Shown here one piece after another: positions 33,724 to 43,418 of a stretch of DNA of 64,000 bases; position 1 is the stretch's first letter, and every line of letters starts with the position of its first letter. This stretch comes from Wenxinia saemankumensis. Lineage in GTDB: Bacteria; Pseudomonadota; Alphaproteobacteria; Rhodobacterales; Rhodobacteraceae. The translations under genes and the position numbers were made by a program. The notes under the pieces were generated by a model, which was given only the letters and a program-made list of their open reading frames with translations, did no database searches and had not been told where the DNA came from. The stretch covers positions 1-64,000 of the forward strand of contig NZ_FQYO01000008.1 in the NCBI RefSeq assembly GCF_900141735.1, read 5' to 3'.

Positions 33724-35628
33724 CTAATGGGTCGATCCGTCCTCGCCGCGCCGCACCGGCCCGTCGATCGACGCATCGTCTCCCGCCGCGAGGAATCGGT
33801 TGGGGCCGATCGTCACGTAACCGGTGCCGTGGTCCGGGGCGTTCACGTGGATCGTGCAGCCTGCGGGGCCGACCTCGGCGACGTTGTCCAGGATCGTGTT
33901 CGGCCGGGCCCAGTCCGGGCGCCAGCCGCGCCCGGTGGCGTCGTCGACGCGGACCGGGCAGCCGGCCCCGCCCACGATCAGGTTGTCCCTGACCTCGTTG
34001 CTCCACCCGCCGTTGATGCCGATGCCGGCGACGTTGCCGTCGAGCCTGTTGCCGGTGATCGCGACGCCGCTGGCCCGCCCGTCGAGATAGATGGCCCAGC
34101 TCACCGGGCCGGGCCATTCCGCGAGGTTCTCGTATCGCGGCGGCCAGAACGTGCCGTCCGGCCGCACCATCAGCTGGTCGGTGCCCATGACGACGTTGTC
34201 GCGGATCGCGCTGTCGAGCGGCGTCGACTGGGCGCCCATCATCTTGATCGCCCCGCCATCCGCGGTGAGCCGGTTCGCCTCGCGCACGACATTGCCTGCG
34301 ATCAGGACGTCGTGGCTGGCGTCCTGGTCGCCCCAGAGCGAGCCTCCGGCGATGCCGAACTGCGCGGCGCGCTCGATCAGGTTGTCCTCGATTCTCAGGC
34401 GGGCCGCAGCCTGGAACCAGATGCCCGCGCTCTCGAGATAGACTTCGCCCACGTCGCGGATGAGGTTGCCGACGATCGCGCCGTCGTCGGAGCGGCCGAA
34501 GCTGCCGTACTCGGTGCCGAAGTAGATCGCGTTGCCGGCGACGCGGGCGATGTCGTTCTCCTCGATCGCGACCGACCCGCTCTCGGAGACGTGGATCGCG
34601 ACGCCGACGTTCCGCAGGACATTGGCCGCGATGCGGATCCTGGCTGACCGCTCGACCCGGATCGCGCCGAACCCGCGCATGTCGGTGCCGAACTTGCCGC
34701 TGCCCTGGGGCGCGCCGTCGCGAAGCGTCAGGCCCGCGATGGTGATGTCGGAGGTGTCGACGAGATGCAGGAAGATCGGAACGACGGCGACCGTCACGCC
34801 CTCGGGGGCGGTGCCGGGGGCGGAAAGGTAGTGCAGCAGCCTCGCGTCGTCGTCGAACCACCACTCGCCGGGCGCGTCGAGGAACGATTCCGCGCCGGTG
34901 AGAAAATACCGGCTGCCCGCGCCGGTGAAGAAGTAGCCGGTGCCCTGCACCTGCACGACGTCGCCGTCGATCCGCTCGACGGGCAGGGTGTCGCTGCCCC
35001 ACTGGCTGCCGGGCAGAAACCCGCCGGTGACGTGCACCACCACGCCGATGGGGTCGCCGACGGGCGGCAGATCGCCGGGCCGGGCGCGGAACCGGACGTT
35101 GCCGAGCGGCGCATCCTCGGGGGACGGCGGGACGACGAACAGCCAGCCGCCGCGGGGGTCGTGGTCGGCGGGGGCGTCGGGGAACCGCGCCTCCTCCTGC
35201 CGGTCGCCGCCCAGGAACACGCCGCGGACCACGGATCCGGGCGGCAGCTGGACCGGCGCGATCCAGTGGCCGGGGGCGATTTCGGTCCAACCTGTAACGG
35301 CGGGGCCGCCATGCAGGACCGGGTGCTCGCCCGCTTCCGCCTCGAGGGTCAGGCCGGCATCGCGGGAATCGAAGGTCACCGGCGCCGACAGGTGGTAGCC
35401 GCCGCCGCGCAGCACGATCCGGTCCGGCCCGGGGCTCCGGCGCGCTGCGTCGCGGGCGGCGTCCAGGGTGGCGAGCGGACCGTCGTTGAGGCCGGCCGAT
35501 GGTTCGGGCTGCCGGCCGCTCCACCCGTCGTCGCCCAGCGGCGAGACATAGAGGATACGCGCCTCCGCTTGCCCGGCGGCCACGATGACGAGGGCCAGGA
35601 CGACGGCGACGCGCCGGATCATCGGCAT
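33724..35628 (-). CDS. Secreted right-handed parallel beta-helix protein of the polysaccharide locus
   Basis: A 634-residue protein. The signal peptide MPMIRRVAVVLALVIVAAGQAEA is followed by ILYVSPLGDDGWSG, the typical start of a beta-helix domain with a YVSPxGxD opening. Repeated short strands with N-N-I/V patterns (GNLIRDVG, EDNLIERAA, AGNVVREAN, GNRLDGNVAG) run through residues 330-600, as in pectate-lyase-like and alginate-epimerase-like folds. It could be a polysaccharide lyase, epimerase or glycosidase acting on the exported polymer. The ATG at 35628 overlaps the acyltransferase stop. Confidence 0.85.
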   Translation of the reverse strand: MPMIRRVAVVLALVIVAAGQAEARILYVSPLGDDGWSGRQPEPSAGLNDGPLATLDAARDAARRSPGPDRIVLRGGGYHLSAPVTFDSRDAGLTLEAEAGEHPVLHGGPAVTGWTEIAPGHWIAPVQLPPGSVVRGVFLGGDRQEEARFPDAPADHDPRGGWLFVVPPSPEDAPLGNVRFRARPGDLPPVGDPIGVVVHVTGGFLPGSQWGSDTLPVERIDGDVVQVQGTGYFFTGAGSRYFLTGAESFLDAPGEWWFDDDARLLHYLSAPGTAPEGVTVAVVPIFLHLVDTSDITIAGLTLRDGAPQGSGKFGTDMRGFGAIRVERSARIRIAANVLRNVGVAIHVSESGSVAIEENDIARVAGNAIYFGTEYGSFGRSDDGAIVGNLIRDVGEVYLESAGIWFQAAARLRIEDNLIERAAQFGIAGGSLWGDQDASHDVLIAGNVVREANRLTADGGAIKMMGAQSTPLDSAIRDNVVMGTDQLMVRPDGTFWPPRYENLAEWPGPVSWAIYLDGRASGVAITGNRLDGNVAGIGINGGWSNEVRDNLIVGGAGCPVRVDDATGRGWRPDWARPNTILDNVAEVGPAGCTIHVNAPDHGTGYVTIGPNRFLAAGDDASIDGPVRRGEDGSTH

Positions 35629-36695
35629 CAGGCCAGCGCCGCGCGCCGGGGGCGGCCGAAATGCGAAAGGAGCGGGCGCTCGACCGCGAGGTGCGTGGCG
35701 ACGCCCGCAAGCATCGCGAAGACCGACAGTGCCGCCATCGCCGCCAGCGGGGGCAGTAGGTCCGCGATCCCCAGGGGTGCGAGCGCGATTGCCGCCAGAT
35801 TCATCGCCGGCAGGTGCACGAGGTAGATCGCGTAGGACGCATCTCCGAGGAACACGGCGAACCGCGGCGCCCCGTAGCGCGCCCGCGCCAGCGCGGCGAT
35901 CACCGCGGCGGCCGAGATCCCGTAGGCCAGCGTGCGGAGTCCCAGCGGCCAGGAAGCGAGATACTGCTCCGAGAACCCCACGGCGAGGAAGCCGGCGATG
36001 CCGGCCGCCAGCAGCGGTGCGGCGGCCCGGCGGGGCAGGCGGGGATGGGCAATCGCCACGGCGACCCCGAAGGCGAAGAGCAGGTTGTAGGGCGACAGCA
36101 GGAACGAGGCCGGGAAGGATGTGGCCGGATGGAACAGCGCCAGCGCGCATGCCCCCATCCACAGGCCGAAGAGGGCCGCTCCGATCCGCGCCCCGACCAG
36201 CAGCGCGACGAAGGCGAGGTAGAACGCCATCTCGTGCTCGAGCGTCCAGGCGATGGGCAGGATCGGGCGGGCCTCGGTCGGGACCAGCAGCAGCGAGGCC
36301 AGGACCGAGGCCGGGGCCCGCGCCGCCTCCGGGGTGCCGGCGGGCATCAGTGCATAGCCGATCAGCAGGACCGCGAGGATCGCCCAGTAGATCGGGTAGA
36401 TCCGCACGATCCGGCGGCGCAGGAATCGCCCGATCCGGGCCGGCCGGCCGATATCGCGGCGGTGGACATGGGCGATGATGAACCCCGACAGGACGAAGAA
36501 GAACTCGACGCCCGCATATCCCCAGCCGAAGCCGGCCCAGGCGGTCGCGCCGTCATACAGCCGGAGGGGCAGCACGAAGCCGTCGGCATGGTAGAGGACC
36601 ACCAGGATCGCCGCGACGGCGCGCCCGGCCTGCAGCGCGTCGAACCGTTCGGGGGCGCTGTCGTCGGGCCCGCCGGGCAGGGGGCGGGCGATCAC
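35628..36695 (-). CDS. Acyltransferase family 3 membrane protein
   Basis: A 355-residue integral membrane O-acyltransferase with about ten helices. The family motif R-x10-H is present near the N-terminus (GRAVAAILVVLYH), as is the FFFVLSGFIIA segment. It starts with GTG at 36695 overlapping the glycosyltransferase stop (GTGA). Such enzymes acetylate or succinylate sugars of surface polysaccharides at the cytoplasmic membrane. Its partner genes point to decoration of the exopolysaccharide. Confidence 0.9.
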   Translation of the reverse strand: MIARPLPGGPDDSAPERFDALQAGRAVAAILVVLYHADGFVLPLRLYDGATAWAGFGWGYAGVEFFFVLSGFIIAHVHRRDIGRPARIGRFLRRRIVRIYPIYWAILAVLLIGYALMPAGTPEAARAPASVLASLLLVPTEARPILPIAWTLEHEMAFYLAFVALLVGARIGAALFGLWMGACALALFHPATSFPASFLLSPYNLLFAFGVAVAIAHPRLPRRAAAPLLAAGIAGFLAVGFSEQYLASWPLGLRTLAYGISAAAVIAALARARYGAPRFAVFLGDASYAIYLVHLPAMNLAAIALAPLGIADLLPPLAAMAALSVFAMLAGVATHLAVERPLLSHFGRPRRAALA

Positions 36696-37858
36696 CGCAA
36701 CCGCTCGTAGATCTCTTCCAGCCGGCGCCGGGCGGCGTCGGGGTGGAAGCGGCCATGCGCCGAGGCGATCGCGCCCTCGCTGAGCGCGCCGTATTCGCTG
36801 CGGTTCTCCCAGAGGGTCCTCAGCCTCTCGGTCAGGGCCGTGGCGAGCGCGGCTGTCGCGCGCTCGTAGGCGTCGAGGTAGCCCGGCTCGCCATTCCGGT
36901 AGAGCCAGCGCCACTTGCCCACGACCCCGTCGTTCTCGAACGGCAGGAGATAGCCGTTCCGGCCCGGCTCGACGATCTCCGGCAGCACGCAGGTATCGGT
37001 GGCGATCACCGGCGTGGCCGAGGCGAAGGCCTCGATCGAGACGAAGCCGAACGTGTCGTGGAAGGTCGGGAAGACGAGGTAATCGGCCGCGTCCATCAGC
37101 CGGTAGACCTCGGCCGGGGGCAGGCTGCGGTGATGCACGATCCCGTCCTGCGCCATCCCTCGCAGCGAGTCCGCGACATAGGCCGCGTCGGGCGGCCCGA
37201 CATAGTCCTTCGCGCTCCAGGCCAGGGAGGAGACGACCGTCGTCTCGACCGGCACGCCCTCCGCGCGCAGCCGTGCGTGGGCGCGCAGCAGTATGGGCCC
37301 GCCCTTGCGCATGAAGTCGCGGCCGACGAACAGCAGCCTGAGCCTGTCCGAGGGGCGCTTGGGAGCCGCGACGCGCGGCCGGATCGCCGGGTAGACGATC
37401 TCGGTCTTGGCCAGAAGCTCTGGCAGCCGGGAGAAGCCGGCATGCTGCTGGCGGAACTGCCGCAGGGCGTAGTCCGAGATCGCGACGATGCCGCGGCAGC
37501 GCGGCGAGAGAAGGTCCTCGCGCAACCGCTCCTCGAGCCAGGCGATGCGCCGGTCGGGCGGGGTCCGCGGCAGGTAGTCCTCGAACGTCACGACGAAGGG
37601 CCGCCGCGTGAGGCGCGGGATCGCGTTCCAGGCGTGGATCGCATCGAAGCCCGGCTCCGGCAGGAACGAGACGGAATCGGCCCAGCCGAACAAGCAGTTC
37701 AGGGGCGTCATCGCCCGCTCCACGAAGCGGGCGTTTCGCTGCCCGAGGGCGATCGTGAAATAGACGTGGTAGCTGTGCCCCGTGCGGATGCGGACCGGGC
37801 GCGGCGCGGCGAACCGGGCGCGGGGTGCCGGGCGGGCCCGGTCCGCCAGCGCCGTCAT
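36692..37858 (-). CDS. Glycosyltransferase (GT4-like)
   Basis: A 388-residue GT-B-type transferase. The C-terminal nucleotide-sugar domain has [20 protein letters not shown] and the EX7E-like region [34 protein letters not shown]. The start at 37858 overlaps the epimerase stop (ATGA). It likely adds one sugar to the lipid-linked repeat unit in the cytoplasm. Donor and acceptor are unknown. Confidence 0.88.
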   Translation of the reverse strand: MTALADRARPAPRARFAAPRPVRIRTGHSYHVYFTIALGQRNARFVERAMTPLNCLFGWADSVSFLPEPGFDAIHAWNAIPRLTRRPFVVTFEDYLPRTPPDRRIAWLEERLREDLLSPRCRGIVAISDYALRQFRQQHAGFSRLPELLAKTEIVYPAIRPRVAAPKRPSDRLRLLFVGRDFMRKGGPILLRAHARLRAEGVPVETTVVSSLAWSAKDYVGPPDAAYVADSLRGMAQDGIVHHRSLPPAEVYRLMDAADYLVFPTFHDTFGFVSIEAFASATPVIATDTCVLPEIVEPGRNGYLLPFENDGVVGKWRWLYRNGEPGYLDAYERATAALATALTERLRTLWENRSEYGALSEGAIASAHGRFHPDAARRRLEEIYERLR

Positions 37859-38913
37859 GCCGCCGACCGCGACGAGAAGGCGACCCGCGCGAATTCCTCG
37901 AAGATGGCGTCGAGGGACATCGTCAGCCGCCATTCGGGGTAGTCGCGGCGGAACCGTGCCAGGTCGGTGTAATACACGATGTGGTCGCCGACGCGGTTGG
38001 TCTCGTCCAGCGTCCATGCCAGCTCGTGGCCGGTCAGGTCGCGGATGCGGGCGATCGTCTCGAGGATCGACACGCTGTTCGCCTTGCCGCCGCCCAGGTT
38101 ATAGACCGCGCCCGCCCGCGGCGCGGCGAGAAAGGCATCGAAGGCGCCGATAACGTCCCGGCTGTGGATCTGGTCGCGGACCTGCTTCCCCTTGTATCCG
38201 AACACCGTGTACGGCCGGTCCTCGGCCGCCGCCTTGAAGATGTAGGACAGGTAGCCGTGCAGCTGTGCCCCCGAATGGCCCGCGCCCGTGAGGCAGCCGC
38301 CACGGAAGCAGACGGTGCGCATTCCGAAGTAGCGGCCGTATTCCTGCACCATGACGTCGGCTGCGACCTTGCTCGCGCCGAACAGGCTGTGCTTGGACTG
38401 GTCGATGCCGAAGCTCTCGTCGATGCCGTTCGCGTAGGCCGGATCGTCGAAGTCGTAGCGGCTGTCGTTCTCGGTGAGGGCCACACGGTTCGGACCGTCG
38501 CCGTAGACCTTGTTGGTGCTCATGAAGACGAACGACGCCTCCGGCGCGTTCCGGCGCGTCGCCTCGAGCAGGTTCAGCGTGCCGAGGGCGTTGACTTCGA
38601 AATCGTCGAACGGGATCCGCGCCGCGAGATCGTGGCTGGGCTGTGCGGCGCAGTGGATCACCGCCTCGGGCCGGATTTCCGCCACCAGCGCGTCCACCGC
38701 GGCCCGGTCGCGGATGTCGATGGCGGCATGCCGGTAGGCGCGGCAATCCCGCTCCAGCAGCTCGCGCTGCCAGGTCGTGTCGCCGTCCCCGCCGAAGAAC
38801 GTCCGGCGCATGTTGTTGTCGACGCCGACCACCTGCCAGCCGAGGCCGTCGTAGTGCCGCGCCGCTTCCGATCCGATGAGGCCGGCACTGCCGGTGACGA
38901 TCACCCGTTTCAT
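37855..38913 (-). CDS. NAD-dependent epimerase (CDP-paratose 2-epimerase-like SDR)
   Basis: A 352-residue extended SDR. It has the dinucleotide motif GSAGLIGS, the [11 protein letters not shown] segment characteristic of tyvelose/paratose epimerase-type enzymes, and RGGCLTG plus the late GGGKANSVS. At the YxxxK position it has FGASK, so the catalytic Tyr appears to be Phe. Relatives with LFGASK exist to my recollection, so this may be a clade feature and not damage. It probably makes or modifies a nucleotide-sugar for the exopolysaccharide. It is coupled to its neighbours by ATGA overlaps. Confidence 0.87.
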   Translation of the reverse strand: MKRVIVTGSAGLIGSEAARHYDGLGWQVVGVDNNMRRTFFGGDGDTTWQRELLERDCRAYRHAAIDIRDRAAVDALVAEIRPEAVIHCAAQPSHDLAARIPFDDFEVNALGTLNLLEATRRNAPEASFVFMSTNKVYGDGPNRVALTENDSRYDFDDPAYANGIDESFGIDQSKHSLFGASKVAADVMVQEYGRYFGMRTVCFRGGCLTGAGHSGAQLHGYLSYIFKAAAEDRPYTVFGYKGKQVRDQIHSRDVIGAFDAFLAAPRAGAVYNLGGGKANSVSILETIARIRDLTGHELAWTLDETNRVGDHIVYYTDLARFRRDYPEWRLTMSLDAIFEEFARVAFSSRSAA

Positions 38914-39776
38914 CTGTCGCTCCGCGAGAAGGTTTCCGGCGCGGCCCACTGGCGGGCCAGGGAGAGTAGGAAGCGCGTGTTGGTGACCGCGTAGCGCCGG
39001 ACGAGGCGGCGCGGCTCCTGCCAGAGGCGGAACAGCCATTCGAGCGCGTGGTCCTGCATCCATCGCGGCGCCTGCCGCTTGGTGCCGGCGTGGAAGTCGA
39101 AGGCGGCGCCGACGCAGATCTGCGGCAGGCCGATGACATCGCGGTGGCGATGGGCGAACAGCTCCTGCCGCGGGCAACCGAGGCCCACGAAGACGAGGCC
39201 GGCGCCGCTGGCGCGGATGCGGCGCCCGAGCGCCTCGCCTTCGGCGTCCGTCAGCTCGCGGAACAGCGACGGCTCCGCCCCCGCGACGATCAGGCCGGGA
39301 AAGGCCGCCGACAGCCTCTGCGCCAGCGCGGCGACCACCGCCGGGGTCGAGCCGTAGAAGTAAACCGGCAGGCACGCGGCCGCCGCGGCCGCGCAGATCC
39401 GCAGGGTCAGGGTCGGGCCGTAGACGCGGTCGGTCAGGCCGGCCCGGTGCAGCAGGTTCAGCGCCATCCGCACCGGTTGACCGTCGGGCGTGACCACGTC
39501 GAAGGCGCCGACGGCCCGCCCCACATCCGGCCGGGTGCGCGCCTCGACCACGCCGTGCACGGCGAGGGCCGTGACCAGCAACGGCGCGCGCCGGCAGGCG
39601 GCGTCGATCACCGCCGCCACGGTCCCGTCGTAATCCGTGATCGAGACCGGCACGCCGATCACCGATCGCCGGGGGGGCAGGGCGTGTCGTGGACGCGCCA
39701 TCCGGCGCGCCGGGACGGGTCGGACGAGATCGGGGTGAAGGGACGGTCTGGTTACCGGATCGCTCGCTTCGCTCAT
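38910..39776 (-). CDS. WecG/TagA/CpsF-family glycosyltransferase
   Basis: A 288-residue GT26 enzyme. The family core is intact: [12 protein letters not shown] with the catalytic Asp, [25 protein letters not shown] and [19 protein letters not shown], with a C-terminal [11 protein letters not shown] helix that binds membrane or lipid. It transfers a sugar such as ManNAcA or ManNAc to a lipid-linked intermediate. The ATG at 39776 was chosen over an upstream Met because of a purine-rich region before it. It is the first gene of a five-gene minus-strand operon ending at the beta-helix gene. Confidence 0.9.
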   Translation of the reverse strand: MSEASDPVTRPSLHPDLVRPVPARRMARPRHALPPRRSVIGVPVSITDYDGTVAAVIDAACRRAPLLVTALAVHGVVEARTRPDVGRAVGAFDVVTPDGQPVRMALNLLHRAGLTDRVYGPTLTLRICAAAAAACLPVYFYGSTPAVVAALAQRLSAAFPGLIVAGAEPSLFRELTDAEGEALGRRIRASGAGLVFVGLGCPRQELFAHRHRDVIGLPQICVGAAFDFHAGTKRQAPRWMQDHALEWLFRLWQEPRRLVRRYAVTNTRFLLSLARQWAAPETFSRSDR

Positions 39777-39864
39777 CTGACTTTCCCCGGCGGCGTCGGT
39801 GGCGCGCCCGAGATCGAGAGTGCAGGGCAGGCGGCGGCGCGGAAACTCGGCCATTCGGCCGGGG

Positions 39865-39883
39865 GACCGGTACCCTCCCGGTC
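39865..39883 (-). terminator. Hairpin between the FkbM methyltransferase and WecG-like genes
   Basis: GACCGG (39865-39870) and CCGGTC (39878-39883) flank a seven-base loop, about 70 bases past the FkbM stop. A second small repeat GGCC-ATTC-GGCC lies just beside it. It probably separates the two minus-strand units. Confidence 0.4.
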
Positions 39884-39951
39884 GGGCCCGGCGCGCAGAC
39901 CGGCGGCGACCTGCCCGAAAGGAGTACGCAGCCTGCGGCCAGAGCCCGGGA

Positions 39952-40629
39952 TCAGGCGGGCGATGCGCCCGCGAGGAAGACGAAGTTGTTCCCGGCCGCC
40001 CCGGACCGCGGGTCGGCCTCCAGCGGCACGAGGTCTCCGTCGCGGCAGGTGTGCGGCCGGTAGCCGATGGGCCGGAGAAGGTCGCAGAGGCTGGCCAGCG
40101 CTTCGGGGCGGTGGCGCTCCTCGGCCTCGACGATCAGGTGCGGGCGGTCGCGCTCGAGCAGCGCCCGCGCCCCGCGCAGGACCGCCAGCTCGTGCCCCTC
40201 GACGTCGATCTTGACGAGTCCCGTGGGCGGCAGGTCGTAGCTGTCCAGACAGCGGCAGGGCACGACATGGTCGGTCGCCGCCGCGCCGGCGAGGGTGTTG
40301 CCCGCCTCGATCGTCGCCCGCCCGTCCTCGTGGCGCGCGACCGGAACCCGCAGGAGCGCCGTCCCGGGGCGGTCGGAGAGCGCGACCTCCTCGACCCTCA
40401 CCCGCCGTCCGAACGCGCGGCGCAGGACGGCGGCATGCGCCGGCTGCGGCTCGAACGCCGCCACGCCGGCCGACCACCGGGCCATGTGCCATGTGTAGAC
40501 GCCGGTATTGGCGCCGATGTCGACGCTCCACAGGTCAGGAGAGCAGAGCTTCGGAACGAGGCGCAGCTCGGGCTCGCCCGTCCGCCAGGCGCGCCGGGCC
40601 CGGTGCGCGACTCGTATCGGCGCCGGCAC
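39952..40629 (-). CDS. FkbM-family methyltransferase
   Basis: A protein of about 225 residues with a Rossmann methyltransferase core: SVDIGANTGVYTWHMA (SAM binding), AAFEPQPAHAAVL, LDSYDLPPTGLVKIDVEGHELAVLRGA. FkbM-type enzymes O-methylate sugars or lipids. The start is uncertain; the GTG at 40629, eight bases after the Wzy stop, is the best guess. It would methylate a sugar of the repeat unit, consistent with its position next to the polymerase. Confidence 0.85.
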   Translation of the reverse strand: MPAPIRVAHRARRAWRTGEPELRLVPKLCSPDLWSVDIGANTGVYTWHMARWSAGVAAFEPQPAHAAVLRRAFGRRVRVEEVALSDRPGTALLRVPVARHEDGRATIEAGNTLAGAAATDHVVPCRCLDSYDLPPTGLVKIDVEGHELAVLRGARALLERDRPHLIVEAEERHRPEALASLCDLLRPIGYRPHTCRDGDLVPLEADPRSGAAGNNFVFLAGASPA

Positions 40630-40637
40630 CAGCGCCC

Positions 40638-41912
40638 TCAGCGCGGAGGCGCCTTCGCCTCGTCCCGCGCGCGGAGCGTGACCATCAGGACCGCCGCGGC
40701 GAAGGTGATGAAGAGCATGCTGTTCTGCGACAGGAACGTGCTCTCGGTGAGGTTCATGACGAGAAAGACGCAGATCCAAACGTTCAACCATGACCAAAGC
40801 TCCTCCGGATGGCGGCGGTGCAGGATCGCACCCGCCCTGATTGCCTGCAGGATGACGGCGGCGCAGAGCAGCGCCCCCACCGCGCCGAAGCTGAGCAGCG
40901 TGTCGCGGTATCCGCTATGGGCATGCGGCGCCATCCAGTTGACCCGTGCCCAGATCGCCCAGGCCTCGCCGTTTCCTTCGGTCCAGAAGGCCTGGTACCC
41001 GTAGCCCAGCAGCGGGCGGCGCCCGATCGACTGGTCGACCAGCTCCCAGAGCGGGACGCGCCCGGTCAGCGAGACATCCTTGTCGGTCCCGTCCAGCAGG
41101 ACGCCGAGAGCGGCGTCGCCGGCGACGAGGACAAGCGCCGCGATCTGTAGCCCGGCGAGGATCAGGACCACCCGGCCGGCCCCCCGCTGCCGCGCCAGCG
41201 CGGCGAAGAATAGCGCGATGGGGATGGCGGTGCCCGCGGTGACGAGGCCTGTCGCCGAGGCCGAGAGCAGCAGGCACGCCACGCTCGCGGCCAGGACCAG
41301 CAGGGCCGGCAGCACGAGGCCCGAAGCGCGGTCGAGCGCCAGCGTGGCCGAGCAGATCGCGGCCAGCGCGGCGTTCCAGCCGAGCACGTTCTTGTGGTTG
41401 AAGACGCCGCGCAGGATGGGCTCGTCCGGCATGTAGGCCCAGCCGGGCAACGCGATCGCGAAGGCCAGGCTCAGGACCATCAGCGGACCGAGCAGCATCA
41501 CCAGCAGGATCAGGACCTGCCGCGGCGTGAAGCGCAGCGCCAGCACGTAGGCCAGCAGAACCGACAGCAGAAAACCGACGGCCCGCCGCACCGTCACCGA
41601 CGGCGTGATCGACCAGAGGGCCGACAGGAAGGGAAGCGCCAGCAGCAGGGCGAAGGGGAGATTGCCGCGCAGGGCCGCGAGCAGATGGCCCGGCCGCCGC
41701 ACCAGCAGGACGAGGGTCAGCAGGTAGACGGGCAGCAGGATGAGCTGCAGCATCCCCCGGCCGGCGGATGTGAGCTCTCCGTCCGGACCGGTGAAGGCGA
41801 GGACGGTGACGGCGCCCGACTGGATCGCGAGCGCGACGAGGACCGCCGCGACCTCGAACGTGCGCCAGCGGATCGACAGGCCGTCGAATCGCAGCCCCGC
41901 CCGCGTCGTCAT
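40638..41912 (-). CDS. O-antigen ligase/Wzy-type polysaccharide polymerase
   Basis: A 424-residue integral membrane protein with about ten to twelve helices and the O-antigen ligase domain. The periplasmic region carries GVFNHKNVLGWN, LTGRVPLWELVDQS and HAHSGYRDTLLSFG, typical of Wzy/WaaL-like and ExoQ-like polymerases. It links repeat units in the periplasm. It diverges from the exoF-like gene across 282 bases. With the flippase at 55162 and the copolymerase at 45733 it forms the Wzx/Wzy pathway. Confidence 0.9.
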   Translation of the reverse strand: MTTRAGLRFDGLSIRWRTFEVAAVLVALAIQSGAVTVLAFTGPDGELTSAGRGMLQLILLPVYLLTLVLLVRRPGHLLAALRGNLPFALLLALPFLSALWSITPSVTVRRAVGFLLSVLLAYVLALRFTPRQVLILLVMLLGPLMVLSLAFAIALPGWAYMPDEPILRGVFNHKNVLGWNAALAAICSATLALDRASGLVLPALLVLAASVACLLLSASATGLVTAGTAIPIALFFAALARQRGAGRVVLILAGLQIAALVLVAGDAALGVLLDGTDKDVSLTGRVPLWELVDQSIGRRPLLGYGYQAFWTEGNGEAWAIWARVNWMAPHAHSGYRDTLLSFGAVGALLCAAVILQAIRAGAILHRRHPEELWSWLNVWICVFLVMNLTESTFLSQNSMLFITFAAAVLMVTLRARDEAKAPPR

Positions 41913-42194
41913 CGGCCGCGGCCGTTCCGCAGGGGGGGCGGCGACCCGGGGATGGCGCTAAACCTGTCTGGCACGGATGGCTCCTCGCATTCTCGTGCCG
42001 CAAGTCTCGCCGGTCCGGGCCCCTGCGCGGCCTTCGCCTCTTCGGCGTGCGGTCCTCCGCCGAATGGCGGTGCCGGCTTACGCCGTTCGGACGGACGCGG
42101 CCGAATGGCTGCCCGACCTGCCCGGTTTCGGGAGGGCGGGGACGCGGCGCACCGGGGCTAGCCTCGGCGGGCAACGGATCAGCGAGGCGCCGCC
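41913..42194. promoter_or_regulatory. Divergent promoter region between wzy-like and exoF-like genes
   Basis: 282 bases without a gene, carrying the promoters of both divergent units. I see no confident -35/-10 pair. TACGCCGTTCGGACG at 42079-42093 is a weak relative of the 13-mer at 54909 and 62112. Confidence 0.4.
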
Positions 42195-43418
42195 ATGCAC
42201 CGCCCCCCCATTCCCCGGCGCCGCGGACCGAGCGGGCAACTGGCGCTTTCGCTCCTGCTGGCCGCGATGCCGGGGCCGGGCCGGGCGCAGGATGCCGCGC
42301 CGCTCGCCGTGGAGCGGGGCGACGTCCTGTCGGTCTCGGTGCTCGAGGCGCCGGAACTCGCCCGCGAGACGCGGGTGGATGCCGAGGGTCGCATCGTCCT
42401 GCCGGAAATCGGCCGCGTCGCCGTCGCGGGGGGAACCATCGACGACGCCAGGCGATCGATCGAGGCGGCGCTGCGCGCGGCCGACATCATCCGCTCGCCG
42501 ACCGTGATCGTGGAAGTCGCCGCCTATCGTCCGTTCTATGTCGGCGGTGCGGTCGCTGAGCAGGGCGCGGTGCCCTACGAGGTCGGCCTCACCGTCCGTC
42601 ACGCCCTCCTGCTCGCCGGGGGGCTGGATCGCGGCGAGGGGGGGGGCGCCCTGTCCCCGACCGAATTCATCGAGATGAACGCGGAATGGCGGGCCACCAC
42701 CTTTGCGCTATTCGAGGTCGACAGCCGGGTCGCCCGCCTGCAGGCCGAACTCGAGTTGCGCTCAGACATGGCCGCACCAGATGCAGCGGAGGGCGGACGC
42801 GACGAGGCCCGCGCCATCGCCTTGCTCGACGCAGAGCTGCTGTCGGACCGGCTGGCGATCCGGTCGGCCGATCAGGAGCATTTGCGCGACCTGATGGCCG
42901 CCGTGGAGTTCGAGCTCGACGTTCTGGCCCGCCAGAGCGCGAATCTCGACGAGGCGGCCGCGCTGCAACGCGAGGATCTCGAGAATGCCCGCCAGCTTCT
43001 GACGAGCGGTCTCACCTCGCAGCCACGGGTCCGCGAACTCGAACGAGAGCAGCTCCAGCTGACGCGCGGCCAGCTCGACGTGCAGGCCTATACGGCGCGG
43101 GCACGGCAGAACGTCGAGACGATCGGTTACGAGCTGGAGAGCGCCGATCGCACGATGCAGATCGGTGTCCGTGCCGCGCTGCGCGACGCGACGCTGGAAC
43201 GGGCGCGGCTCGCCGCCGAGCTCGAGACGATGGCCGCAAGGCTCGTGGCGGCGGGCATCCGGCTGACCGACGATGCCCGGCTGTCCCCCCTCGATCCCTC
43301 GGTGCGGATCCATCGCCGCGTCGGTGGGCAGGAGGTGACGCTGGAGGCCACGATGAGCACCGAGATCCTGCCCGGCGACATCCTCGACGTGGCGATAGCG
43401 GTGCCGCCGCAGGGATGA
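42195..43418 (+). CDS. ExoF-like polysaccharide export protein (OPX)
   Basis: A 407-residue periplasmic or outer-membrane-associated export protein. The signal peptide ends near GRAQ (about residue 32). The Poly_export domain follows (VERGDVLSVSVLEAPEL to PTVIVEVAAY), then an SLBB-like repeat RPFYVGGAVAEQGAVPYEVGLTVRHALLLAGG. A long coiled-coil region spans about 180-350, with the ending LEATMSTEILPGDILDVAI. This length and coiled coil match ExoF rather than short Wza proteins. It likely forms the export channel with the Wzc-like protein. Confidence 0.9.
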   Translation: MHRPPIPRRRGPSGQLALSLLLAAMPGPGRAQDAAPLAVERGDVLSVSVLEAPELARETRVDAEGRIVLPEIGRVAVAGGTIDDARRSIEAALRAADIIRSPTVIVEVAAYRPFYVGGAVAEQGAVPYEVGLTVRHALLLAGGLDRGEGGGALSPTEFIEMNAEWRATTFALFEVDSRVARLQAELELRSDMAAPDAAEGGRDEARAIALLDAELLSDRLAIRSADQEHLRDLMAAVEFELDVLARQSANLDEAAALQREDLENARQLLTSGLTSQPRVRELEREQLQLTRGQLDVQAYTARARQNVETIGYELESADRTMQIGVRAALRDATLERARLAAELETMAARLVAAGIRLTDDARLSPLDPSVRIHRRVGGQEVTLEATMSTEILPGDILDVAIAVPPQG

